In this document: piece by piece, positions 8,439-16,882 of the stretch
How positions within the stretch are numbered: position 1 is the stretch's first letter
Layout: every line of letters begins with the position of its first letter
Assembly (NCBI RefSeq): GCF_004349315.1
Contig: NZ_SMLH01000001.1
Span: 620,001 to 684,000, forward strand
Source of the DNA: Flavobacterium ranwuense
GTDB taxonomy: Bacteria; Bacteroidota; Bacteroidia; Flavobacteriales; Flavobacteriaceae
Direction of reading: 5' to 3'
DNA length: 64,000 nucleotides
Notes under the pieces: generated by a model
What the model was told of the DNA's origin: nothing
Seen by the model: only the letters and a program-made list of their open reading frames with translations
The model's database searches: none
Position numbers and translations under genes: made by a program

Positions 8439-9458
8439 ATGATAGACAAGATAAAAGAATATATTGGTGAAGCACAAGCTTTTTCAACGCAAGACACAGC
8501 TGAATTAGAGACATTCCGAATTAAATTTCTTGGAAGCAAAGGACTTTTAAAAGACCTTTTCGCTGAATTCAAAAACGTTCCCAACGACCAAAAAAAGGAA
8601 TTCGGACAAGTAATTAATTTGCTTAAAACGTCTGCCGAAGACAAAGTAAAAACTATACAGGAAGCTTTAGAAAGTAAAGAAGAAGTTAAAGGCTTTTATG
8701 GTGATTTGACGCGTTCGGCTGAACCAATAACTATTGGCTCTCGTCACCCTATTTCATTGGTAAAAAACCAAATTATAGACATCTTTTCAAACATTGGTTT
8801 CAACGTTTCTGAAGGTCCAGAAATTGAAGATGACTGGCACAATTTCACCGCATTAAACTTACCGGAATACCATCCGGCGCGTGACATGCAAGACACGTTT
8901 TTCATTCAAACAAATCCTGATATTTTGTTGCGCACGCACACATCATCGGTGCAAGTGCGTTACATGGAGGAAAATAAACCGCCAATTCGTACTATTTCTC
9001 CGGGAAGAGTATTCCGTAACGAGGCTGTTTCGTCCCGTTCACACTGTATTTTTCACCAAGTGGAAGGCTTGTATATTGACAAAGACGTTTCTTTTGCCGA
9101 CTTAAAACAAACGCTTTTATATTTCACCAAAGAGATGTTCGGAAAATCAAAAATCCGTTTGCGTCCGTCCTATTTCCCGTTTACTGAGCCAAGCGCTGAG
9201 GTGGATATTTATTGGGGTCTTAAAACAGAAACCGATTATAGAATCACCAAAGGAACCGGTTGGTTGGAAATCATGGGTTGCGGAATGGTAGATCCAAACG
9301 TTTTGAAAAACTGTGGCATCAACCCTGATGAATACAACGGTTTTGCATTCGGGATGGGAATCGAAAGAATCGCCATGTTGTTGTATCAAATCGGTGATAT
9401 CCGTATGTTCTACGAAAATGACGTTCGTTTCTTGGAGCAATTCAAATCCTCAATTTAG
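8439..9458 (+). CDS. pheS: Phenylalanyl-tRNA synthetase alpha subunit
   Basis: This 339-residue class II aminoacyl-tRNA synthetase alpha chain charges tRNA-Phe together with PheT, which is not in this window. An N-terminal coiled-coil region (about residues 1-90) precedes the catalytic core. Motif 2 reads GRVFRNEAVSSRSHCIFHQ, and motif 3 reads GFAFGMGIERIAML near the C-terminus. The length fits the family (about 330-345). The ATG at 8439 was chosen because the protein normally begins MIDKI; an in-frame ATG six bases earlier is possible. The next gene, 95 bp downstream, is a short protein of unknown function. Confidence 0.97.
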   Translation: MIDKIKEYIGEAQAFSTQDTAELETFRIKFLGSKGLLKDLFAEFKNVPNDQKKEFGQVINLLKTSAEDKVKTIQEALESKEEVKGFYGDLTRSAEPITIGSRHPISLVKNQIIDIFSNIGFNVSEGPEIEDDWHNFTALNLPEYHPARDMQDTFFIQTNPDILLRTHTSSVQVRYMEENKPPIRTISPGRVFRNEAVSSRSHCIFHQVEGLYIDKDVSFADLKQTLLYFTKEMFGKSKIRLRPSYFPFTEPSAEVDIYWGLKTETDYRITKGTGWLEIMGCGMVDPNVLKNCGINPDEYNGFAFGMGIERIAMLLYQIGDIRMFYENDVRFLEQFKSSI

Positions 9459-9469
9459 TCAAAAGTTAT

Positions 9470-9527
9470 AAAGTCTTAAAGTCGAAAGAAATACCTGTTT
9501 CAGATTTTCACTCGACTTTAAGACTTT
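9470..9527. repeat. 16-bp perfect inverted repeat between pheS and the next gene
   Basis: The left arm 9470-9485 (AAAGTCTTAAAGTCGA) and the right arm 9512-9527 are exact reverse complements with a 26-bp loop. Further degenerate copies of the same words flank it on both sides up to 9550. It could act as a terminator or RNA-stabilising hairpin, but no T-run follows. Confidence 0.6.
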
Positions 9528-9553
9528 ACGACCTTAGACGTTAAGACTGACTT

Positions 9554-9961
9554 ATGAAAAAAGACATCATTATCCCCGAAGTAGAAAACGTTTTTCTTGC
9601 TGTAGTTCAAGAATGGAGTGACGATTTCATGGAAAAAGTATGGTATGCTTATTTAGTAAATGATAGCGATTACTTAATTGAAAGTGTTATGGTGGTTTCC
9701 AAAGCTTTTGGAACTATTGACGGCGAAATGAAAAAAACCTCTCTTTTACGTCATGCTTTTGTAGAAGTGCCACCGGTTTCAGTGGTAAAAATCGAAATGA
9801 TCGAAAAAAGTGTATTGGCGCTCAACAATGAGTTCATGCTAACGTTTTTTATTGGAGACAAATTATACGATAAAAAATTTATTTTTAAAGCACATTCGAT
9901 CCATGAGGATTTCGTTGAAGAAGTGCCTATTCTATTTGTTGACGGCGTTATCGTGAGATAG
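9554..9961 (+). CDS. Conserved hypothetical protein downstream of pheS
   Basis: This 135-residue soluble protein has no signal peptide or membrane segment. It looks like an alternating beta-strand domain with phrases such as VWYAYLVNDSDY and VPPVSVVKIEMIE. Similar short proteins sit next to pheS in flavobacteria and are often annotated simply as hypothetical; I cannot assign a function. Its 3' end overlaps, on the opposite strand, the frameshifted small-protein remnant that ends at 9932. Confidence 0.7.
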   Translation: MKKDIIIPEVENVFLAVVQEWSDDFMEKVWYAYLVNDSDYLIESVMVVSKAFGTIDGEMKKTSLLRHAFVEVPPVSVVKIEMIEKSVLALNNEFMLTFFIGDKLYDKKFIFKAHSIHEDFVEEVPILFVDGVIVR

Positions 9962-10179
9962 TTCCGTATTATTCTCGCGTTTGACTTTTTTCGTCCAATT
10001 CGAATATCCAACAATAAATATTCCCGCCAAAATAAAATAAAGCGTTCGGAGTAGCTTTTCTTTGGACAAAAAAGCATCTTTAAAAGGCATTTCGAATACG
10101 TCAAAAACGGCTATGCAAGAGGAGGTAATTAATCCCAAATCATCCCATTTTTAATCTGGAATTTCCATCTTTCACTCAT
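9932..10179 (-). pseudogene. Frameshifted paralogue of the neighbouring 72-residue membrane protein
   Basis: Read from an ATG at 10179, the protein begins MSERWKFQIKNGMIW, almost the same as the intact neighbour (MSERWKYQIKTGGIW), and then hits a stop after one more residue. One extra G in the three-base G run (plus-strand CCC at 10134-10136) would restore a frame continuing WGLITSS and running to 9932. The restored protein would be about 82 residues with two hydrophobic segments aligned to those of the neighbour. The likely explanation is a one-base deletion in a short homopolymer, in the genome or in sequencing. The start lies 5 bp downstream of the intact paralogue's stop, so the two form a tandem duplicate in the gpsA operon. 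Function is unknown. Confidence 0.75.
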
Positions 10180-10184
10180 GAAAA

Positions 10185-10403
10185 TCATTTAGCGGCTTGT
10201 TGTTTAACTTTGGATTTCCAGGTGAAATAGCCTAAAACAAATATCCCTACAATGATATAAGCACCTGCGCGAATATAAAAATTAGGTGTAGCAACCTGTT
10301 CTGAAAAAGGAATTTCTTTAATGTCGAATAATACATTGAAAACCGTCATAAATAGACCCCAAATTCCACCAGTTTTAATCTGGTATTTCCATCTTTCGCT
10401 CAT
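10185..10403 (-). CDS. Small two-helix membrane protein
   Basis: The ATG at 10403 gives 72 residues: an amphipathic start (MSERWKYQIK), a hydrophobic segment at about 12-30 and a second at about 44-62, with a Lys-rich end. It lies between gpsA and the frameshifted paralogue. A longer frame running back to 10517 overlaps gpsA and adds nothing family-like, and the shared MSERWK start of the two paralogues supports the short form. Function is unknown; similar tiny proteins occur in flavobacteria. Confidence 0.75.
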   Translation of the reverse strand: MSERWKYQIKTGGIWGLFMTVFNVLFDIKEIPFSEQVATPNFYIRAGAYIIVGIFVLGYFTWKSKVKQQAAK

Positions 10404-10440
10404 GAAGTGATTGGTTTTGATTATTAAATCTGTAGCTGAA

Positions 10441-11436
10441 TTAATCCAGTTTATCGGTAAGTTTCTTAAACACGGCTTTAGCGTCCTGTCCCTCGTATAA
10501 AATACTGTAAACAGCATCTATAATTGGTGTTTTGGCACCGTAAGCCTGATTGAGTTTATAGGCACTTTTTACGGCATAATACCCTTCGGCAACCATACTC
10601 ATTTCCATCATTGCTGATTTAACCGTATAGCCTTTGCCAATCATATTTCCGAACATTCTATTTCTCGAGAATATAGAATAACCGGTAACCAATAAATCGC
10701 CTAAATAAGCTGAATCATTGATATTACGTTTCATTTTATGGACTTTCTTAATGAATTTTTTCATCTCCCGAATTCCATTACTCATCAATACGGACTGGAA
10801 ATTATCACCATAACCCAAACCATGTGCAATTCCTGCTGCAATGGCATAAATGTTTTTAAGCATGGCTGCATACTCTGTTCCTATGATGTCATCTGTGATT
10901 TTAGTTTTGATATAATTTCCAGATAAATTTTTAGCAATAACCTTGGCTTTATCAGGATCACCACACGCAATGGTAAGGTAAGAAAGGCGCTCCATCGCTA
11001 CTTCTTCTGCGTGACAAGGACCAGTAATTACACCTATATTATAATAAGGAATATCATATTTCACATGGAAATGTTCTCCTACAATTAAACTCGTTTCCGG
11101 AACAATTCCTTTAATCGCTGAAAAAATAATTTTATCTTTCAATGAAACTGTTAATTTTTCTAATTCACCATCCAAAAAAGCAGATGGAATAGCAAATATG
11201 ATGTAATCAGCGTAGGCTACGGCTTCATTGATATCGTTGGTTAGTTTGAGTTTATTGATGTCGAATTCTACAGAGCTCAAATAATTTGGATTGTGTTTGT
11301 GCGTTTTAATGTGCTCTATAGCAGCTTCATTACGCATATACCATGAAATTTCTGTAAGATTTACACATAACATTTTTGCTATCGCTGTCGCCCAACTTCC
11401 ACCACCTATTACTGCGAATTTTATATTTTCAGCCAT
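10441..11436 (-). CDS. gpsA: NAD(P)-dependent glycerol-3-phosphate dehydrogenase
   Basis: This 331-residue cytosolic enzyme reduces dihydroxyacetone phosphate to sn-glycerol 3-phosphate for phospholipid synthesis. The N-terminal dinucleotide-binding motif is VIGGGSWATAIA (residues 9-20). The family phrases SAIKGI and AAMLKNIYAIAAG carry the conserved lysines, and GDNFQSVLMSNGIREM is also typical. The start at 11436 (MAENIKF) was chosen over an upstream ATG at 11457, which would add seven residues before the Rossmann strand. The two small membrane-protein genes follow on the same strand. Confidence 0.96.
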   Translation of the reverse strand: MAENIKFAVIGGGSWATAIAKMLCVNLTEISWYMRNEAAIEHIKTHKHNPNYLSSVEFDINKLKLTNDINEAVAYADYIIFAIPSAFLDGELEKLTVSLKDKIIFSAIKGIVPETSLIVGEHFHVKYDIPYYNIGVITGPCHAEEVAMERLSYLTIACGDPDKAKVIAKNLSGNYIKTKITDDIIGTEYAAMLKNIYAIAAGIAHGLGYGDNFQSVLMSNGIREMKKFIKKVHKMKRNINDSAYLGDLLVTGYSIFSRNRMFGNMIGKGYTVKSAMMEMSMVAEGYYAVKSAYKLNQAYGAKTPIIDAVYSILYEGQDAKAVFKKLTDKLD

Positions 11437-11458
11437 TTTTTTATTGAATTTAATCAAA

Positions 11459-11476
11459 AGTACTTAAAAAAGTACT
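11459..11476. repeat. 18-bp perfect palindrome upstream of gpsA
   Basis: AGTACTT, four A residues, then AAGTACT form a 7-bp perfect inverted repeat 23 bp upstream of the gpsA start. The position suits an operator or a 5' UTR hairpin, but no regulator is known. Confidence 0.4.
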
Positions 11477-11676
11477 GATTATACAAATAAAATAAGAACA
11501 AGAAGGCTGGTTTTTAAGTGTATTGAAAATACTGCAATTATAACGGGTAAAAAATAATTTTATTTTTTTTATTTTTTAACACAATATAAGTATTACTATT
11601 TCGTTCTTGTTGTTTATTGTTTAATAATTTAACAAAATAATGCGAATTGAGTTAGTTAGTTGTAATTTAGAATTTT

Positions 11677-11709
11677 AAAAGGCGTTCCCAAAAAATGAGA
11701 ACGCCTTTT
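11677..11709 (-). terminator. Rho-independent terminator after the yqhD operon
   Basis: AAAAGGCGTTC (11677-11687) pairs perfectly with GAACGCCTTTT (11699-11709), with an A-run on one side and a T-run on the other, so it can act in both directions. It lies 39 bp past the yqhD stop. Confidence 0.8.
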
Positions 11710-11747
11710 ATTTAATACAGACTCTATCTGTATGAGGATTACTTGAA

Positions 11748-12911
11748 TTAATAACTCATTTCAACAATCGATTTTACCTTTTCTAAAGTTATGTTTTGTT
11801 TTTCTCCTAATCCCAACCAACCTCTTTCTTCAAAACGATTTACAATAAAATCTGCCGTTTTATCAAACTCTTTAGTGTAATCGGATAATTTAGTTTCCAT
11901 TCCCATAGTATGGAAAAATTCGACTGTTTTGTTGATGGCTTCGTTTGCGATTTCGTCCTCAGTACCAGTCAAATTGAAAATACGTTTTCCGTATTGTGCC
12001 AATTTTCCTTTTTTAGTCTCAAACATCACTCGGTATAAATTTGGACCCACAACAGCCAAAGTTCTGGCGTGATCGATTCCGTACAAAGCCGTTAATTCAT
12101 GTCCAATCATGTGCGTAGCCCAATCCGAAGGAACTCCTTTCTGGATTAACCCATTCAAAGCCATGGTACAACTCCACATAAAGTTAGAAGCCAAAGCATA
12201 ATCAGTAGGTTTTTCAACAACATCAGGACCAACTTGAATCAAGGTTTGTAAAATACTTTCGGCAATTCTATCTTGAAGATACCCTTCGTGCGGATAGGTT
12301 AAATACTGTTCCAAAACATGGGTGTACGCATCTACAACTCCGTTTTGCAATTGTCTTTTTGGTAAAGATTCAATTACAGTTGGATCACAAATAGAAAATT
12401 TCGGGAATAAAGCGGAACCGCCAAATGATAATTTTTCTTGTGTAGATTCAATAGTAACAACTCCGCCAGAATTCATTTCACTCCCAGTTGCTGGTAACGT
12501 TAGAACAGTTCCAAAAGGAACAATTTTAGATAAATCTTTAGTCAAAACTCTTTTTTGAAGAATGTCAATTGGATTTCCGTCAAAATGAACGGCAGCCGAA
12601 ATGAATTTTACCCCATCAATTACGGAACCTCCACCTACGGCAAGTATAAAATCTATTTTTTGTTCCTTGATCACTGCAACTGCTTTCATCAATGTTTCAA
12701 AATGTGGATTCGGTTCAATTCCTCCAAATTCCACGATTTCAAAACCTTTTAAAGTATTGATTACTTGGTTATAGATTCCATTTTTGAAAATGCTTCCGCC
12801 ACCATACGCCAGAAGAATTTTTGCTCCTTGTGGCACTAAAGAGGATAGTTTTTCAATTTGTCCTTTTCCAAAAATTAAATTAGTAGGATTGTATAATTCG
12901 AAATTTAACAT
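11748..12911 (-). CDS. yqhD: YqhD-like NADPH-dependent iron-containing alcohol dehydrogenase
   Basis: The 387-residue length and phrases match the YqhD/butanol dehydrogenase family: an N-terminal FGKGQIEKL, FGGIEPNPHFETLM, the nucleotide-binding LAVGGGSVIDG, and LPATGSEMNSGGVV. Metal-site regions are NGVVDAYTHVLEQY (Asp and His) and ATHMIGHELTALYGIDHA (two His). YqhD of E. coli reduces short-chain and lipid-derived aldehydes with NADPH. Here the gene is 4 bp downstream of a DJ-1/PfpI-family gene and divergent from a LysR regulator, which suggests a carbonyl-stress operon. Confidence is high for the family and moderate for the substrates. Confidence 0.92.
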   Translation of the reverse strand: MLNFELYNPTNLIFGKGQIEKLSSLVPQGAKILLAYGGGSIFKNGIYNQVINTLKGFEIVEFGGIEPNPHFETLMKAVAVIKEQKIDFILAVGGGSVIDGVKFISAAVHFDGNPIDILQKRVLTKDLSKIVPFGTVLTLPATGSEMNSGGVVTIESTQEKLSFGGSALFPKFSICDPTVIESLPKRQLQNGVVDAYTHVLEQYLTYPHEGYLQDRIAESILQTLIQVGPDVVEKPTDYALASNFMWSCTMALNGLIQKGVPSDWATHMIGHELTALYGIDHARTLAVVGPNLYRVMFETKKGKLAQYGKRIFNLTGTEDEIANEAINKTVEFFHTMGMETKLSDYTKEFDKTADFIVNRFEERGWLGLGEKQNITLEKVKSIVEMSY

Positions 12912-12915
12912 GTTT

Positions 12916-13680
12916 TTATTTTTTTGAATTTAATTGGTTTAATAATTTTTCAGCAACTAATTTAGACGATGCTGGGTTTTGACCTGTAATCAATAATCCA
13001 TCTTCCACGGCATAAGGATGCCAGTCTGCAGCTTTTGAATAAGTTGCACCATTGGCCTTTAAAGCATCTTCTAATAAAAATGGAACCACATCAGTTAAAC
13101 CTACAGCGGCTTCTTCGGTATTAGAAAATCCGGTCACTTTTTTGCCTTTTACTAAAAATTCTCCATTTACTTTTACGCTTTTAAGAACCGCAGGTGCATG
13201 ACAAACAAAAGCAACGGGTTTATTGTTCGTATAAAATGCCTCGATTAGGGCAATTGAAGTTGCATCAGTTGTCAAATCCCATAATGGACCGTGACCTCCC
13301 GGATAAAAAACCGCATCATAATCAGACTCTTTTGCATCTGCTAATTTTTTTGTGTTTTTCAGTTTTGCCAATAATTCGGTATCGCTATCGAATCTTTTGG
13401 TATCCTCCGTAGCTGCTGATGGATCTTCACTTTTTGGATCAATGGGAGGTTGTCCACCTAGCGGAGTAGCAACATCAATGGTAACTCCTTTATCCAATAA
13501 TTCGTAATAAGGCGCGGCGAATTCTTCTGTCCAAAATCCTGTTTTTTCTCCTGTGTTACCTAATTTATCGTGACTGGTAACAACAAATAATACCTTTTTC
13601 ATGCTTTTTTTATTTTGTGCAGTTGCTGTAACGCAACTTACGGTTAATGCTATAAGGGCAAATAATGCGATTTTCTTCAT
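12916..13680 (-). CDS. Exported DJ-1/PfpI (Hsp31-like) protein
   Basis: This 254-residue protein belongs to the type 1 glutamine amidotransferase-like family. After an N-terminal signal sequence (residues 1-22, ending TATAQ), the mature part starts KKVLFVVTSH, as in Hsp31-like chaperone/glyoxalase III enzymes. The nucleophile is Cys160 in VAFVCHAPA, and a GGHG turn precedes it. Hsp31 relatives detoxify methylglyoxal or act as chaperones. The signal peptide suggests a periplasmic location, which is unusual for the group; a cytosolic form could arise from an internal Met at residue 27. Co-transcription with yqhD (4-bp gap) supports a role against reactive carbonyls. Confidence 0.87.
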   Translation of the reverse strand: MKKIALFALIALTVSCVTATAQNKKSMKKVLFVVTSHDKLGNTGEKTGFWTEEFAAPYYELLDKGVTIDVATPLGGQPPIDPKSEDPSAATEDTKRFDSDTELLAKLKNTKKLADAKESDYDAVFYPGGHGPLWDLTTDATSIALIEAFYTNNKPVAFVCHAPAVLKSVKVNGEFLVKGKKVTGFSNTEEAAVGLTDVVPFLLEDALKANGATYSKAADWHPYAVEDGLLITGQNPASSKLVAEKLLNQLNSKK

Positions 13681-13697
13681 TTCTAATTTTGTTTGTA

Positions 13698-13705
13698 CAA
13701 ATTTA
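13698..13705 (-). promoter_or_regulatory. Probable -7 element for the DJ-1/yqhD operon
   Basis: TAAATTTG on the minus strand, 18 bp before the ATG at 13680, matches TAnnTTTG. It lies in the 86-bp gap shared with the divergent LysR gene, where LysR-type regulators usually bind. Confidence 0.5.
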
Positions 13706-13766
13706 GGACGAATATGCTATTAGTAAAAATAATTTAAATTATGTTTGTGATAAATATATTTATATC

Positions 13767-14663
13767 ATGGTCAATCTGGAATGGTACCGAACGTTTAAAT
13801 CCGTATATAAAAATGGTAATTTTTCTTTGGCTGCCAAAGAATTATTTATCAGCCAACCAGCTGTGAGTCAGCAAATATCAATGTTGGAGGCGCATGTAGG
13901 ATATAAACTTTTCAATCGAAAGTCTAAAGGCGTAGAATCAACGGAATACGCTAAGTTACTCAATAATTTAATCATCGAGGCGTTAGACCGATTGGAAAAT
14001 GTGGAGAATGGTTTTCGTGCCAAAGCGTTCAATGCGAATCGATTAATTTCAATTGGAATCTCAAAGCATTTGATGAGCAGTTTGGGAAGTGCCTTGGTTT
14101 CAAAATTTGAATTTATCGATTTTAGTTTTCATCATGACGATGCACTTTTTGAATTGGTAGATTCTAAAAAATTAGATTTTGCGGTTGTCACCAAAAAATA
14201 TGACACGTTTGACACCATTCAGAAAAAGGTCGGGGAAATTAAACAAGTGATTGTTGGCTCAAACACTATCGATGCTTCCGAATTAAAATCCAATATCAAA
14301 ATAAAAGATTTCTCAGCAATCGAACATTGGTTGAACGACCAAAAATGGTACAGCCACAATGCGCAAATTCCGCATATTAAATTGTTCTGGTTGCATGTTT
14401 TTAATAAAAAAAGACCGTCGATGATTCCTAATTATATCATTCCATCCGAATATGAAATGCTGGAAATAATTTCGAAAAATACCGGAATCGCTGTAGTTTG
14501 GGATTGCAATGCGAAAAGTTTAATGCAAGAAAAAAAAATCCAATTGTTGTGGAATAGCACGCAAATGCCAAGTACAGACGTGTTTTTATTATCAGGTAAA
14601 AATGAAAATCTGAGTACTGTTTTTGAGAATATTGAAGTAGAATTGAAAAGAGTTATAGGGTAA
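13767..14663 (+). CDS. LysR-family transcriptional regulator
   Basis: This 298-residue protein has an N-terminal winged helix-turn-helix (residues 1-60) with the classic phrases FSLAAKELFISQPAVSQQI and KLFNRKSKGVE, followed by a substrate-binding effector domain. It is divergent from the DJ-1/yqhD operon with an 86-bp intergenic region, the usual arrangement in which a LysR protein controls its neighbour. The effector is unknown; a carbonyl compound or redox signal is inferred from the target genes. The E. coli yqhD regulator YqhC is of the AraC family, so the regulator type differs here. The stop codon abuts the nadD stop on the other strand. Confidence 0.92.
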   Translation: MVNLEWYRTFKSVYKNGNFSLAAKELFISQPAVSQQISMLEAHVGYKLFNRKSKGVESTEYAKLLNNLIIEALDRLENVENGFRAKAFNANRLISIGISKHLMSSLGSALVSKFEFIDFSFHHDDALFELVDSKKLDFAVVTKKYDTFDTIQKKVGEIKQVIVGSNTIDASELKSNIKIKDFSAIEHWLNDQKWYSHNAQIPHIKLFWLHVFNKKRPSMIPNYIIPSEYEMLEIISKNTGIAVVWDCNAKSLMQEKKIQLLWNSTQMPSTDVFLLSGKNENLSTVFENIEVELKRVIG

Positions 14664-15245
14664 TTACTTCTTATAAAAGTTATTATGATCAATGTATTCC
14701 CAAACTTTTACCGGCAATAACGGCTGCACATTTTTTCCTTTCTTGATATTGTCCCGAATAAATGTCGATGATATTTCTACTACAGGAGCATCAATCATGT
14801 GAATTTTTGCGTGGTTTTTAAACATCTGGTTCTCTACTTCGATTGAAATTCGAGGATACACATAAATCTCATGGTTTTCAAGAATTGCTTCGTAGTTTTT
14901 CCATTTGTGCAAAGACTTGAGATTGTCTTCGCCCATGATTAAGGAGAATTCGTAAGTCGGATGTTTTTCCTGTAAGTGTACTAAAGTATTCACCGTATAA
15001 TTGGGTTGTGACAATTTAAACTCAAAATCCGAAGGTTTGATTTTTGGAAAATCTTCTGAGGCAAGATGTACCATTTGTAACCGATGGTAATCATCGAGCA
15101 AAGTACTTTTTTTCTTCAAAGGATTGTGTGGCGTAACCACCATCCAAACTTGGTCTAAATCGGCATGCTCCGCCATGTGATTGGCAATGATAAGATGCCC
15201 AACATGTATGGGATTAAACGTTCCAAAATACAGACCTATTTTCAT
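14664..15245 (-). CDS. nadD: Nicotinate-nucleotide adenylyltransferase
   Basis: This 193-residue protein transfers AMP to nicotinate mononucleotide in NAD synthesis. The nucleotidyltransferase motif GTFNPIHVGH lies at residues 8-17, and a C-terminal ISSTFIRDNIKKG carries the ISSTxIR signature. The length fits NadD. It is downstream of gmk and yicC on the same strand. The intervening 84 bp (15246-15329) hold only AT-rich repeated words of the TTTAAAGATT type. Confidence 0.95.
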   Translation of the reverse strand: MKIGLYFGTFNPIHVGHLIIANHMAEHADLDQVWMVVTPHNPLKKKSTLLDDYHRLQMVHLASEDFPKIKPSDFEFKLSQPNYTVNTLVHLQEKHPTYEFSLIMGEDNLKSLHKWKNYEAILENHEIYVYPRISIEVENQMFKNHAKIHMIDAPVVEISSTFIRDNIKKGKNVQPLLPVKVWEYIDHNNFYKK

Positions 15246-15329
15246 TAATTTAATTTAAAGATTTAAAAATTAAATGATTTAAAGATTAGAAATAACTTTG
15301 AATTTTTCAATTCTTTAATTTTCAATCTT

Positions 15330-15905
15330 TTAAACCTTAACATAATTCTTTACCAATTGGTACGCTTCTTCCAAAGCAATATCTAAATCGTAATTTTTTA
15401 TGATCACATCAAACTGTGGTGCTGTTGCCAATTCTACAGAGGCTTTGGCAATACGCATATTGATTTTGTCATCACTTTCGGTAGAGCGTTCCTTTAATCT
15501 TCTTTTTAGTTCATCCACGCTTGGTGGTTTCACGAAAACAGCTAAAGTTTCTTCCGGAAATTTATGTTTGATACGCAATCCGCCAGAAACATCAATATCA
15601 AAAATTACATTTTTGCCTTTGGCCCAAATACGTTCTACTTCACTTTTGAGGGTTCCGTAGAAATTATCGCGGTACACTTCTTCCCATTCCAGAAAGTCTT
15701 CGTTTTTGATGTGTTTTTTAAACTCTTCGGTAGACATGAAATAATAATCTTTTCCGTTTACTTCTTCACCTCTTGGTTCGCGGGAAGCTGCCGAAATCGA
15801 AAATTCAAGATTCAAATCTTCTTTGCTTAATAAATGTCTAACGATAGTAGTTTTTCCCGATCCTGATGGTGCTGAGAATACTATTAATTTTCCTCCTGTG
15901 CTCAT
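15330..15905 (-). CDS. gmk: Guanylate kinase
   Basis: This 191-residue enzyme phosphorylates GMP to GDP. The P-loop APSGSGKTT lies at residues 12-20. Typical downstream phrases are SAASREPRGEEVNGKDYYFM, which binds GMP, and VIFDIDVSGG. The ATG at 15905 (MSTGGKL) was preferred to one at 15929. It is the middle gene of yicC-gmk-nadD, a common Bacteroidota cluster. A small palindrome at 15954-15973 lies just upstream. Confidence 0.96.
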   Translation of the reverse strand: MSTGGKLIVFSAPSGSGKTTIVRHLLSKEDLNLEFSISAASREPRGEEVNGKDYYFMSTEEFKKHIKNEDFLEWEEVYRDNFYGTLKSEVERIWAKGKNVIFDIDVSGGLRIKHKFPEETLAVFVKPPSVDELKRRLKERSTESDDKINMRIAKASVELATAPQFDVIIKNYDLDIALEEAYQLVKNYVKV

Positions 15906-15953
15906 GTTGTTGTTTAATTCTAGTCGCAAAAATGTTTCTATCTTTATGCATAA

Positions 15954-15973
15954 AGACGCGATTCATCGCGTCT
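15954..15973. repeat. Short hairpin AGACGCGA-TTCA-TCGCGTCT
   Basis: An 8-bp perfect stem with a 4-bp loop lies between yicC and gmk. The same kind of word is, from general knowledge, frequent between flavobacterial genes. It could be an mRNA-processing or repeat element; no T-run follows on the transcribed strand. Confidence 0.6.
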
Positions 15974-15987
15974 CTATTTAATATTTT

Positions 15988-16848
15988 TTACAATACGTTT
16001 AATACTTGTTCCTTGATTTTTTCCAATTCGTCTTTCATTTGAACGACTAATTTTTGCATTTGTGCGTGATTGGATTTAGAGCCCATCGTGTTGATTTCAC
16101 GTCCCATTTCTTGAGTAATGAAACCTAATTTTCTACCGTTAGCTTCGGTTCCGTTGATGGTTTCCAGGAAATAATCCAAGTGATTCGTCAAACGTACTTT
16201 TTCTTCGGTAATGTCTAATTTCTCTAAATAATAAATCAATTCCTGCTCGAAACGATTTTCGTCTACATTTACTTTAAGTTCTGAGATTGCAGTTTGTAAA
16301 CGGTCTTTTATCGCCTGAACGCGTTCTGGATCAAGTGCCAAAGCTTCGGTCATGTATTGACGAATATTGCCTATTCGCAATTGAAATTCTTTTTCTAAAG
16401 ACATTCCTTCATCTCTTCTGAAGTTCAAGATGTTTTGCAACGCTTCTTCGATAACGGTTTGGATTTGTACCCAGTCGTTCTCATCAATTTCATCACGTTC
16501 TATTTTCATGGTATCCGGCATGCGAACAGCCATTTTCATTAGTTCCGTTTCATCGGCATCGGCATACACTTCTCTCAATTGGTTGATGTAGGCTTTTACA
16601 ATCGGCACATTCACTTTCGTAGAAGTTTGTTCCGCGGTACTTTCGATAAAAATAGAAAAATCTACTTTTCCTCTTTCCAGTTTTAGTGCGATTTGGTTGC
16701 GTAAACCCAATTCCATTTCGCGGTACAGCGAAGGCATTCTCACATTCAAATCCAAACCTTTACTGTTTAAGGATTTTGCTTCTACCGTGATTTTTTTGGT
16801 TGGTAATTGCAAAGTCGCTTTACCAAAACCCGTCATTGATTGTATCAT
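15988..16848 (-). CDS. yicC: YicC-family endoribonuclease
   Basis: This 286-residue protein starts MIQSMTGFGKA, the invariant opening of the YicC family, continues with VEAKSLNSKGLDL, and ends with a conserved C-terminal region (INTMGSKSNH, then VVQMKDELEKIKEQ). YicC proteins have been described as endoribonucleases that act on small RNAs. Its position directly upstream of gmk is widely conserved. The start is the only ATG consistent with the family N-terminus. The 186-bp region upstream holds two copies of the AGTGTTCAGT word. Confidence 0.9.
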   Translation of the reverse strand: MIQSMTGFGKATLQLPTKKITVEAKSLNSKGLDLNVRMPSLYREMELGLRNQIALKLERGKVDFSIFIESTAEQTSTKVNVPIVKAYINQLREVYADADETELMKMAVRMPDTMKIERDEIDENDWVQIQTVIEEALQNILNFRRDEGMSLEKEFQLRIGNIRQYMTEALALDPERVQAIKDRLQTAISELKVNVDENRFEQELIYYLEKLDITEEKVRLTNHLDYFLETINGTEANGRKLGFITQEMGREINTMGSKSNHAQMQKLVVQMKDELEKIKEQVLNVL

Positions 16849-16882
16849 ATAATTTTCTAAAAGAGGTCAAAGATAATAAAAA

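Noticed and set aside
10185..10517. Longer form of the small membrane protein
   Set aside because: The upstream part overlaps gpsA and is a shadow of its coding sequence; the paralogue's shared MSERWK start supports the short form.
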